Shown one piece after another: positions 17,607 to 25,751 of a stretch of 58,708 bases of DNA; position 1 is the stretch's first letter; each line of letters begins with the position of its first letter. This DNA comes from Planctomycetia bacterium. Lineage in GTDB: Bacteria > Planctomycetota > Planctomycetia > Pirellulales > Thermoguttaceae. The stretch covers positions 1 to 58,708 of the forward strand of contig JAUNSU010000010.1 of NCBI GenBank assembly GCA_030539035.1. Direction: 5' to 3'. The notes below the pieces were generated by a model. That model was not told where the DNA came from, ran no database searches, and was given only the letters and a program-made list of their open reading frames with translations. Both the position numbers and the translations under genes were made by a program.

Positions 17607-18563
17607 ATGAACGCTCTTTTTGGCACTGAACGAATACGATTTTTTCGGAGGCTTGCTTTCCTCTGTCTGATTTTTTGTGCGGGTCTTTCCGGACCGCTCT
17701 CCGGATCGCTTTCCGGAGAGGAATATGCAAGAGCAGGCAAACCTTTGTTTTCGGATCTTCTTCCGTATACTCAAGCGTGCGGATGTGTTCTTTGCGAGTC
17801 CGATTTTCTTCTTGAAGACGATCAGCGTCTTCAGAAGGATTTAATCGAATTGCAGGAAGATCTTGATGCTTATCTGAACGTTCCATTACCGGAAGAAACC
17901 GTGATCCTTTGTCTTTTTTCCAGTTGGAAATCATACAATGATTTTCTGAAGAAGAAATATCCGGAAGCTCCGCGGGATCGGCCCGCCCTTTATATTAAAG
18001 ATAATGGGCCGGGTGTTCTTATGGTGATCAAGGACGAACAGATGTATCTTAATGTCCGGCATGAGATGACCCATGCGATCCTTAACGCGTCTTTGCGCAA
18101 TGTTCCCATTTGGCTGGACGAGGGATTGGCCAAGTATTTTGAAACGCCCCGGGGAAAAAGAGGGTATGAAAATCCTTTTCTCGGACAGGTCAAAAAGGGG
18201 GTGAATTCCTGGTTTATGAAGGTTCCTTCCCTTGCCCGTCTTGAAAAACTCCAGTGGATCAATCAGATGGGGATCAGGGAATACCGCGAATCCTGGGGCT
18301 GGATTCATTTCATGATCCATCATTCCGAAGAGACCCAGCGGCTGCTGGCGGGCTATCTCATGGAACTTCGTCCGGAAAAACAACGGGGAATCAGCCCGGA
18401 CCAAGCGGCGGAATTGCAAAAAGGGACTCCGTTGACCGAGATTCTGAAAGAACACTTCCCGAATTATAAACAGGAATATATCGATCACTTCAAGGCGTGG
18501 GACAACAGAAGTGCTGAGCCCAAAAGATCATTTGATTACCTGTCGATTTTTCGAAGTAAATAA
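17607..18563 (+). CDS. Secreted HExxH metallopeptidase-like protein
   Basis: 318 residues. Signal peptide around residues 10-36 (FFRRLAFLCLIFCAGLSGPL). The gluzincin zinc motif is HEMTH (152-156), with the third ligand Glu172 in PIWLDEGLAKYFE. The order HExxH, about 16 residues, then DEGLAxY is that of the peptidase-MA-like/DUF1570 group. The sequence before it (ETVILCLFSSWKSYNDFLKKK) is the usual N-terminal part of this fold. It sits 19 nt behind the LptF-like gene and is probably co-transcribed. It is the second such protein within 4 kb and is shorter than the 14.5 kb one. Substrate unknown. Confidence 0.85.
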   Translation: MNALFGTERIRFFRRLAFLCLIFCAGLSGPLSGSLSGEEYARAGKPLFSDLLPYTQACGCVLCESDFLLEDDQRLQKDLIELQEDLDAYLNVPLPEETVILCLFSSWKSYNDFLKKKYPEAPRDRPALYIKDNGPGVLMVIKDEQMYLNVRHEMTHAILNASLRNVPIWLDEGLAKYFETPRGKRGYENPFLGQVKKGVNSWFMKVPSLARLEKLQWINQMGIREYRESWGWIHFMIHHSEETQRLLAGYLMELRPEKQRGISPDQAAELQKGTPLTEILKEHFPNYKQEYIDHFKAWDNRSAEPKRSFDYLSIFRSK

Positions 18564-18567
18564 GCGA

Positions 18568-19548
18568 TTAAGGACGGGATTCAACCCGTCCGAATCGGTC
18601 GCCGACCCGAAGGGGATTTCCCCTTAAAAATGCACCTGCGGTAATTCTGTTTTTCCCCGAGGATTGAACCATTAAAATTTCAACCGGATAGTCGCCGGTT
18701 TGAACGATAATCTGTCCATCGCTTGTGCTGAGAACGGATCCGGGCGGCAAATTGCTTAAATGAGCAGGTAAATCGATATCGGATTCCGCGAAGGGACCAA
18801 GGATCAATCTTTTGGGCGGCTTGCCGGATGCGGGGATCCAGTCCGAAAAAACTTTGGGCCAAGGCTGAAGGGCCCGGTATTGATTGATAATGTATCTGGA
18901 CGGCTTTGTCCAATCGATCCAGCCATCGGCTTTTTTGAGTCGGGGAGCTCCGCACACAAGCGCCGGATCCTGTTCGAGAGGGACGATATTGTTTTTTTCG
19001 ATATCGTCAATCGCCTTAAGCACAAGGGGAACCCCCAACTCGCTCAGATGCTGCTCGATTTCAACCGCGGTATCCTGCACGGAAGGATTCCAGGAATCGG
19101 CTCCGAGAATTGGCCCGGCATCCACTTTGGGATCAAGTTGTATTACAGAAACACCGAGAACCTCTTCTCCCGCGAGTAATGCGCGATTGATGGGAGCCGC
19201 CCCGCGGTACTTGGGTAAAATCGATCCATGAAGATTGATTCCCCCGTACTTTGCAAACTGAACGAGTTCACTTGAAAGGATTTTGCCGTAATCGCAAATA
19301 AAGATCAGATCCGGACGGAAAAAGTCCAGTATTTCCAGACCTTCTTCCGAGTTCACATCTTCCGGGACATAAGGGAGGATTCCATATCGCCGGGCGGCAA
19401 GATGAACCGGGGGAATCGATACCCGTTTACTGTGTTCATCAACGCGCAGGGGCATTGTGATCAATGCGCAAATATCATGATCGGAATGAAGCAGTGCATC
19501 GAGAGAAGGGAGGATAAATCCCCCTGTTCCCATAATTAAAATTTTCAT
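18568..19548 (-). CDS. fmt: Methionyl-tRNA formyltransferase
   Basis: 326 residues from the ATG at 19548, with GGGGGTAA upstream; a GTG six bases earlier is in frame. The enzyme formylates initiator Met-tRNA using 10-formyl-tetrahydrofolate. Seen: the Rossmann start ILIMGTGGFILPSLDALL, the catalytic-loop signature GGINLHGSILPKYRGAAPI, VSVIQLDPKVDAGPIL, and the C-terminal OB-fold domain with DGWIDWTKPSRYIINQYRAL. Position 4 bp from the convergent metallopeptidase stop leaves no room for a terminator between them. No def gene is adjacent, unlike many bacteria. Confidence 0.95.
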   Translation of the reverse strand: MKILIMGTGGFILPSLDALLHSDHDICALITMPLRVDEHSKRVSIPPVHLAARRYGILPYVPEDVNSEEGLEILDFFRPDLIFICDYGKILSSELVQFAKYGGINLHGSILPKYRGAAPINRALLAGEEVLGVSVIQLDPKVDAGPILGADSWNPSVQDTAVEIEQHLSELGVPLVLKAIDDIEKNNIVPLEQDPALVCGAPRLKKADGWIDWTKPSRYIINQYRALQPWPKVFSDWIPASGKPPKRLILGPFAESDIDLPAHLSNLPPGSVLSTSDGQIIVQTGDYPVEILMVQSSGKNRITAGAFLRGNPLRVGDRFGRVESRP

Positions 19549-19669
19549 AAGCACTTACCCCCGTTAATTTCATCCGAACGGATTCCTTTCGAAAAATACC
19601 GCAGAAGAGTACGGTCTTCCCGGTTTTCACGATACAATATCAAAAAATCGCTGCCGAACAGACAGCGGA

Positions 19670-19721
19670 AAGCGCCTTCCTTGATTCTGCTCGGTAAACG
19701 AACGAATCAGAAAAGGCGCTT
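19670..19721. other. Imperfect hairpin between the repeat-protein gene and fmt
   Basis: AAGCGCC...TTGATTC pairs with GAATCA...GGCGCTT across a 16-nt loop; three central positions do not pair. It lies 3' of the 849-residue protein gene (minus strand) and could end that transcript, but there is no real U-run. Confidence 0.45.
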
Positions 19722-19754
19722 CTTCAAAAATTCGATGTTAAAAGGGTATTATAA

Positions 19755-22304
19755 TCAGAAACCGCGTCTGTTAAAAGCCCCCCAGCCTCGCTGATTTTGC
19801 TGAGGAGCGGAATTGGGACGTTTGAAGGCACTTGCTTCGTTCACTCCGGAGGAAACGTTGTAAACATTGCTCTCAACAGGCCGCGCGGCTTCGATTTTTT
19901 GGATCTGATCAGGATTTTCCTTTTCAGCGGCCAAGCGGGCAGCTTCCTCTTCCGCAAGTTCCTGCTTTGTCGGGCGGTCGATTATGAAGCCCGCCGCAGT
20001 TCCCCGTTGGGAAAGAGAATTGTTCTGAGCTCCGGATCCGTAAGTGTCTTTCCCGCCGTGATCGATCACAAAGCTGAAATTACTTCCGCAATTATACGCC
20101 TGATGATAGGTCAACCGACCGCTTGCGATTCCCTGAGCCCGTCCGTAATAGGTATCATTTCCGCGATAATCAAGGAGAGCACCGATGCTTCCTTCCGCGC
20201 CAACCCCCTGGGTCAATCCGCCCGTTGCTTCATAGGAATCATCGCCGTCGAAGTCTACGAGGAACCCAGCACCAAGATCCCATCCCATTCCAAGTCCCAT
20301 AATTGTTCCATTATAGGAATCGTTTCCGGCGTCGTCGAAGAGATATCCGACGGCATAATGGCACCCGAATCCATTACTGAAGCGCTGCCAGCGGGCTTCC
20401 GATCGCCGTCCCCCGGAATAGGCGGACAGCGTTGCTCCAAGGCGTTTATCGTTTCCGGAGAAGTCCCTGGCAATTCCGACCCCCATCCAGTATCCGCCGC
20501 CATGAGCGAAATAATCGTATTCGTAAGTATCATCGCCGGATCCATCGAGCAGAATGCCGATTCCGCCGCATGCAACTCTTCGTATCCCGGCGCCAAGTCC
20601 CTGTCCCCAGCCATCATATCCGGGATGTTCTTCATAAGAGTCGGGATAATATCCGCCGACATAGTAATGATCATCTCCGGCGATATCGACGAGGATCCCG
20701 TATCCGCCCGGATTTCCAAGGCCCTGGGCGAGAAGAGCGGATCGATAATCATCATTCCCGCTTCGTTCGAGTAAAAGCCCCAGCCCGCAAAGAGCGGATC
20801 CCTGTCCTCGGACAAAGCAATTATAGGTATCGTTGCCGGATCCGCCGATCAGAATCCCGGCTCCTCCCATAGTTGCTCCCTGGGAATTATATCGGGCCTG
20901 ATAGGTGTTTCTTCCGCCTTCGTTGTACAAGAGGGAGATCCCGAGGTTGGATCCGCCCTGAATGCCCGGCTTCGTTCCAGTATATTGATCGTTTCCAGTT
21001 CCGAGATCGATCATCGCCAGTACAGGCCGGGAAGGATTGCAGACCCCTTCAACATAAATATCATCCCCGCCAAGATCAATAATACAGGCGAGGTTCGGAA
21101 TAGTATCAGGTTCCCAGCGATTATTTTCGCGTCCGCCAATCAGGATATCCCCGGCGGCGGTGGAGACTTTCTGAACTTTTTCTCCGTTGATCTCAATGGT
21201 TTCGAACATTCCCGGCCGAATTTTCGCGAGTTGTTCAAGGACCGAAGCGTCGAGAATCGGCATCAGGGTTTCTACTCCGTCGTATATGCAGCTTCGATTC
21301 ATCTTGTTCATGAGATCAACCAGATATTTCGCTCTTCCCGTATTGGAAAGCGTATGTCCATGAATAAATTGAGAGCAGAAAATGATATTATTTTCAACGG
21401 CAAGGGTATTTATTTCCGCTTCACTTAACGGTTCAATCGCTTTTTTATAGTATTCCAGTGTTTCTTCCAGGGCCTTTGCAATATACGCAACCGCTTCTTG
21501 AGGAGAATGAACGGCGGGAATTACGATTTCTTTTTGTGATGGGGCCATATCCATTTTTGCCCGAATATCCTGAACAGCTTTGAGAACGTGGGCCGTCGAT
21601 CCGCAGAAATTCTGGAATGTAAAACGGGAATAGGACTCCACTTCCAGAACGGACGGAATCGGATTGCTGTATAATTCTTTATACCAATTAAGGCGGCAGC
21701 GTCCATTCAATTCGTTTCCGGTGATATTTCCCGCCGATTGATTCAAAATCGACCGGTTGTATCGTCTCCATTGCTCATAAAGGGAAGAGACCCGACGGGT
21801 ATTCATCCCGTTGATCATATCAGTGCACATTTCCAGCAGTGCGGCTTGAGGAGTGAATTCCTCCAAGAGATCTTTTTTCGGATCACCCGCGTTGGGGACT
21901 TTTACTTCCGGAATATCAACCGCTTCTTTGGAAAGGGCAATTCCTTCTCCTTCAACACTATCATCATCCAGATCGGACTTGACTTTGGCATCGGGCGCAT
22001 TCGAATTTTTGGAATGATAGATCTCACCGTTTTCCTGGGGAATACTGTTCGGTTCTGCAGGTGCTTTTTTGGAAACCTTTTGCTCGCTCGGTTTTTGTGA
22101 AGGAGCAATGTTGGTTTTCACGGCATCAGGTTTTCTGAAAACGGGAAGCTCCGGCTTTTCCAAAGAAACCTTTTGCAAGGGAATCTGAAGATTACTTGTA
22201 CTTTTCTCTGCTTGCTTTTCTGCTTTTTCGGCTCCAGACAGGCTAACGGCGGCAGAAAGCAGGATAGAACAAAACACGAAACCTGAAAAACAACGCAAGA
22301 TCAT
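19755..22304 (-). CDS. Large secreted protein with Asp-Tyr repeats
   Basis: 849 residues. Signal peptide CFSGFVFCSILLSAAVSLSGA, then a Lys/Pro/Ser-rich linker to about residue 145, then a helical domain (about 150-370) with several cysteines. From about residue 410 to 757 there are some twelve copies of a short motif G-(G/N/D)-(N/D)-D-x-Y, each preceded by a G-x-G-I-L-(L/V)-D type strand, 24-45 residues apart (GGDDIY, GSGNDTY, AGDDHY, GSGDDTY, DGDDSY, RGNDTY and others). This suggests a beta-solenoid or beta-helix whose turns are rich in Asp and Gly and might bind calcium, a structural inference. The tail is Glu- and Asn/Gln-rich. No named family recognised; probably surface- or periplasm-located. 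Confidence 0.8.
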   Translation of the reverse strand: MILRCFSGFVFCSILLSAAVSLSGAEKAEKQAEKSTSNLQIPLQKVSLEKPELPVFRKPDAVKTNIAPSQKPSEQKVSKKAPAEPNSIPQENGEIYHSKNSNAPDAKVKSDLDDDSVEGEGIALSKEAVDIPEVKVPNAGDPKKDLLEEFTPQAALLEMCTDMINGMNTRRVSSLYEQWRRYNRSILNQSAGNITGNELNGRCRLNWYKELYSNPIPSVLEVESYSRFTFQNFCGSTAHVLKAVQDIRAKMDMAPSQKEIVIPAVHSPQEAVAYIAKALEETLEYYKKAIEPLSEAEINTLAVENNIIFCSQFIHGHTLSNTGRAKYLVDLMNKMNRSCIYDGVETLMPILDASVLEQLAKIRPGMFETIEINGEKVQKVSTAAGDILIGGRENNRWEPDTIPNLACIIDLGGDDIYVEGVCNPSRPVLAMIDLGTGNDQYTGTKPGIQGGSNLGISLLYNEGGRNTYQARYNSQGATMGGAGILIGGSGNDTYNCFVRGQGSALCGLGLLLERSGNDDYRSALLAQGLGNPGGYGILVDIAGDDHYYVGGYYPDSYEEHPGYDGWGQGLGAGIRRVACGGIGILLDGSGDDTYEYDYFAHGGGYWMGVGIARDFSGNDKRLGATLSAYSGGRRSEARWQRFSNGFGCHYAVGYLFDDAGNDSYNGTIMGLGMGWDLGAGFLVDFDGDDSYEATGGLTQGVGAEGSIGALLDYRGNDTYYGRAQGIASGRLTYHQAYNCGSNFSFVIDHGGKDTYGSGAQNNSLSQRGTAAGFIIDRPTKQELAEEEAARLAAEKENPDQIQKIEAARPVESNVYNVSSGVNEASAFKRPNSAPQQNQRGWGAFNRRGF

Positions 22305-22514
22305 TATTACACACTCTCGATTGTAAAATGTTCGACATTACTGGAAATGAAATCGATAAGATTACAATCGACTTTTTATAGGGGAACTCTTGAAAGGAAA
22401 CAGAGAAAAAGTGGAATATCTAAACAAAACATTTTGTGTATTAAGCGCAAATTGCATAAATTTCGCTTTAACCGTATTTTTTGTATCTTGTCTATTTGAT
22501 ATAAAAAGAAATCA

Positions 22515-23645
22515 TTACCTCCTGAAAGGTTTTTTTATGGCGGCAATCATGATTTCCTGGCGGTTAAATTGAAGTTGGCGCGCCTGAACGTGATTGAATC
22601 CCCAACTCTTGATCCGGCGGATAAAGTCGGGAAGTTCATTCGCGAGTTTCCAGTTAAAAAATTTCAGTGTGAAAAGCAGACCGCGCGCGGCGATATCTTC
22701 CCGCATTACAATCTCTTCAAAGACATCCAATGTATAAGAAGGAGCAACGTTCATATCCGCGATGAACCATCGCGATTTGCGAAAGAGATTTCTTTTTAAC
22801 TGATGAATTTTTCCCCTGAGATGAGTAAAGTTCGGATTGGCAAGGATCTGCGGATCCATTTCCGCCGGATCAACGCCCAGAACTTCGGCTCCGCGGGAAA
22901 GCAATACCTGGGATCCGCCTCCCGGCGCCGCGCCGATATCAACACAACGGGATCCGATTCCGATCGGAAAATTCGACCATCGAAGTCCTTCTTCAAATTT
23001 AAGCCAAGCACGCGAAGAGGCATCTTCCGGAAGAGCGAGCGGGAGCAGACCGCCTGCGTATGCGGAATGGAGATCTTCCACGCGATGCCAGCCAAGCCAC
23101 CATTCTTCATCAGAAAGCCGAACACAGTCCAGGCAGATCTCCTGCTCCTTGCCGGCGGACTCCGGAAGATCCGATTGATATCCGGCAAATCGGCGAAGGG
23201 GAACGGGAAGATCTCTCCATAATTGATTATGCAGGTCGAGATCTTCTGTTTTCGGCCCCGGCTCGACCCCATGAGATCCGGTTTTCGGAGAATCCGGGCT
23301 CCAAACATGGAGTCGGAACGTCTGAAAGGGCTCATTTTCTGAACACAATTTTGATTCAAGCAGGAATTTTGTGAAAATATTCCAGGTTTCCCGAATTTTT
23401 CCTTTCCGATCCAATGGGAAGTTCTTGTTTGAGATCTTTCCAAGTGAGTGAATGAACGTCCTTGCAAAAACGAGTCGAGGATTGTCAATTTTCGCCTCGT
23501 CCGCGATTTTCCATGTTAAAAAGCCCGGTCGGGAAAAGGAAATATGGTAATCCGGCCGCTTTCGGGCCATTTCCCCTTTTAAAGCGTTTTCCGCTCCGAG
23601 TTGACAGGAAGTATAGATAAAACGAGCCGTTTTTATGTCTTGCAT
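22515..23645 (-). CDS. RlmM-like rRNA 2'-O-ribose methyltransferase
   Basis: 376 residues. C-terminal FtsJ/RrmJ-like Rossmann domain with the SAM loop VDIGAAPGGGSQ, then the catalytic-type residues Asp in WFIADMNVAP and Lys in LFTLKFFNWKLA, with a Glu in FNRQEIMIA, matching the K-D-K-E logic of 2'-O-methyltransferases. The N-terminal part (YTSCQLGAENALKGEMARKRPDY) resembles the THUMP-like region of RlmM, which methylates C2498 of 23S rRNA. Target assignment is by similarity only. Isolated between two oppositely oriented groups; the upstream 157 bp also serve homoserine dehydrogenase on the other strand. Confidence 0.82.
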   Translation of the reverse strand: MQDIKTARFIYTSCQLGAENALKGEMARKRPDYHISFSRPGFLTWKIADEAKIDNPRLVFARTFIHSLGKISNKNFPLDRKGKIRETWNIFTKFLLESKLCSENEPFQTFRLHVWSPDSPKTGSHGVEPGPKTEDLDLHNQLWRDLPVPLRRFAGYQSDLPESAGKEQEICLDCVRLSDEEWWLGWHRVEDLHSAYAGGLLPLALPEDASSRAWLKFEEGLRWSNFPIGIGSRCVDIGAAPGGGSQVLLSRGAEVLGVDPAEMDPQILANPNFTHLRGKIHQLKRNLFRKSRWFIADMNVAPSYTLDVFEEIVMREDIAARGLLFTLKFFNWKLANELPDFIRRIKSWGFNHVQARQLQFNRQEIMIAAIKKPFRR

Positions 23646-23802
23646 GGAATAATCCGTCCTTAAATTGTTAAAATCCGATCATTCTTTAATTATAATCGAA
23701 AAAAAAAGATCTTTCAGGGGGTGTATTTTTTCCGGCCCTGAATATAATAGGAATAATTATTTTTCTGAATTATTAAATTTCAAAGTAAGGAAATCGGATA
23801 AG

Positions 23803-25101
23803 ATGAGTATTTTCAAAGTTGGACTTATTGGGTTTGGAACGATCGGCGCGGGAGTTGCCAAACTTCTGTTGGGAAAAGAGAAGGAAGTTCAGACCGCTGT
23901 TGGACATACAATAAAGCTGGTAAAAATTTGCGATAAAGATCTTGCAACCGATCGCGGAGTGGATCTTCCGGAAGGAATTTTAACTGATAATCTTTCCGAT
24001 ATTCTCGACAATAAAGAAATAGACATCGTAATTGAGCTGATCGGCGGCTTGGAGCCGGCGCGAACGTTCGTTCTGAAGGCACTTCGGGCGGGAAAGAACG
24101 TGGTAACCGCCAACAAGGCCCTTCTTGCGAATCATGGACCCGAACTATTTGAAGAGGCCCGTTTGCAAAAGAAGACGATTGCTTATGAAGCGGCTGTTGG
24201 CGGAGGAATCCCCATTCTCGCTTCCATCGGAACATCGCTTCAGGCGAATCGAATCGAATCCATTCAGGCCATTTTAAATGGAACCTGTAATTTCATCCTT
24301 TCGCAAATGGAAGGAAAAGGAACGGATTATCAGGACGCAGTGCGGGAAGCTCAACGGCTGGGATATGCGGAAGCCAATCCGGCGATGGACGTTGAAGGAA
24401 TCGATACAGTTCAGAAATTGACCATTCTTGCCCAACTTGCTTTTGGTGCATCGGTCAATTGGAAAGAGATCTCCTGTAAAGGAATTGATTCCGTTTCCGC
24501 AATTGATATTCAATACGCGGAGGCGCTTTCCTGTCGGATCCGCCTGATCGCCGACGCACGCCGAACGGAAGAGGGCCTGGAACTGAAGGTTGCTCCCACG
24601 CTTGTTCCCTTCTCTTCGCCATTGGCGCAGGTAAAAGATGCTTTTAACGCGATTCAGGTTGTCGGGGACTTTGTTGGACCCGTCTTTTATCAGGGACTTG
24701 GGGCCGGACAGCGTCCCACCGCGTCGGCTGTTTGCAGCGATGTGATCGATACCGTGCTGGGACGCGCCGCAATTACCTTCTCAACATTGAATCTTTGGGG
24801 AAAAGATCGGGCGGGAATCCTCGTCAAACCGTCGAATGATGTATTAAGAAAAGCTTATTTACGGGTCGGTGTTGAAGATAAAACCGGTGTAATGTCCGAA
24901 ATTTCCGGTATTCTTGCCTCCCAGGGGATCTCAATCGCTTCGATTATTCAAAGAGAAGGGATCGATAAAACAAATCCCATGGTTAATATGATATTAATGA
25001 CCCATGCGGCAACAGAAGGAAATTTGAAAAAGGCAATCGAAAAAATCGATCGGCTTTCTTATGTAATGAATAAAACGGTCTGTTTGGGAGTTCAGGGCTG
25101 A
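23803..25101 (+). CDS. hom: Homoserine dehydrogenase
   Basis: 432 residues from the ATG at 23803. It reduces aspartate semialdehyde to homoserine, the branch point to methionine and threonine. Seen: the NAD(P) loop VGLIGFGTIGAGVAKLL, the GGLEPA segment, NVVTANKALLANHG, the catalytic block GGGIPILASIGTSL with NGTCNFILSQM, and AQRLGYAEANPAMDVEGID with the catalytic Lys region later (NLWGKDRAG). The last 80 residues are an ACT domain (VGVEDKTGVMSEISGILASQGISI), so allosteric feedback, usually by threonine, is expected. No aspartokinase or thrC is adjacent. No leader or riboswitch seen. Confidence 0.95.
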   Translation: MSIFKVGLIGFGTIGAGVAKLLLGKEKEVQTAVGHTIKLVKICDKDLATDRGVDLPEGILTDNLSDILDNKEIDIVIELIGGLEPARTFVLKALRAGKNVVTANKALLANHGPELFEEARLQKKTIAYEAAVGGGIPILASIGTSLQANRIESIQAILNGTCNFILSQMEGKGTDYQDAVREAQRLGYAEANPAMDVEGIDTVQKLTILAQLAFGASVNWKEISCKGIDSVSAIDIQYAEALSCRIRLIADARRTEEGLELKVAPTLVPFSSPLAQVKDAFNAIQVVGDFVGPVFYQGLGAGQRPTASAVCSDVIDTVLGRAAITFSTLNLWGKDRAGILVKPSNDVLRKAYLRVGVEDKTGVMSEISGILASQGISIASIIQREGIDKTNPMVNMILMTHAATEGNLKKAIEKIDRLSYVMNKTVCLGVQG

Positions 25102-25124
25102 TCCTGTATACTCTTTCGACTTTT

Positions 25125-25150
25125 CTTCCGCAAGAGAACTTTTGCGGAAG
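25125..25150 (+). terminator. Hairpin between hom and the QueD-like gene
   Basis: CTTCCGCAA pairs with TTGCGGAAG over a short loop. A U-run is missing on the plus strand, so termination after hom is only possible, not shown. Confidence 0.35.
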
Positions 25151-25211
25151 GAAAGCTTCCGAATTCCCTGTCCTTATCATTTCGAAATTATTTAGAGAGT
25201 TCGCACAGAAT

Positions 25212-25751
25212 ATGAAGAATACTGTTGAAAAAAAAGCGGTTCTGTCCTTTGATCTTCCTGTCCTTGCTTTTTCCGCGCTTCATTGCGTTGCTTTTTACGG
25301 GAACGACGGCTGGACCGTCGAACCCTTACACGGACATGATTTCAAGATCCGGTTTACGATTGACGGTCCTCTTGGACAGGATCGAACGGTTCTCGATTTT
25401 TGTTCGATCATTGATTTCTTCCAGCAGATCCTTCCCCAAGTGAATCATAAACTGATCCTTGCGAAAAAGAGTCCTGTTTTTATTTATCATGCAAAGGGAA
25501 AAAATACCGAGATCCTGATTCGAAATACTCAGGAAAAAAAATGGAGTTTTCCGACAGAGGACATCCTGTTCATCGATCGGGAAAATGTATCGACCGAGGA
25601 GCTGGCCGATTTCCTGCTGGAGATCTTCATGCAGATCCTTTGCGAATCGGGCTCCATTTCCAAACGGCATGCGATTTATGAATTTGCCTTGGAATTGGAG
25701 GAAGCGCCCGGCATGAGCGCAAAAGTCAAGAAAAAATTCCGGATCGCTTAA
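25212..25751 (+). CDS. 6-pyruvoyl-tetrahydropterin synthase / QueD-like protein
   Basis: 179 residues. The T-fold is marked by FSALHC (His24), LHGHDFKIRF (His40 and His42 as zinc ligands) and VLDFCSIIDFF. QueD turns 7,8-dihydroneopterin triphosphate into 6-carboxy-tetrahydropterin for queuosine. Two features of active enzymes are absent. The catalytic Cys that normally stands a few residues before HGH is missing (WTVEPLHGH). The Asp of the usual DHxxLN segment is replaced by Asn (VNHKLIL). Zinc binding is kept. It may have a changed reaction or be a non-catalytic relative; no queC, queE or queF is nearby. Its stop overlaps the convergent scpB stop by four bases. Confidence 0.75.
   Translation: MKNTVEKKAVLSFDLPVLAFSALHCVAFYGNDGWTVEPLHGHDFKIRFTIDGPLGQDRTVLDFCSIIDFFQQILPQVNHKLILAKKSPVFIYHAKGKNTEILIRNTQEKKWSFPTEDILFIDRENVSTEELADFLLEIFMQILCESGSISKRHAIYEFALELEEAPGMSAKVKKKFRIA

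Noticed and set aside
19797..20774. A 325-codon plus-strand frame opposite the Asp-Tyr repeat protein
   Set aside because: Antisense shadow of a repetitive coding region; composition is Ser/Ile-rich, as expected from the reverse complement of GGx-GAx codons.
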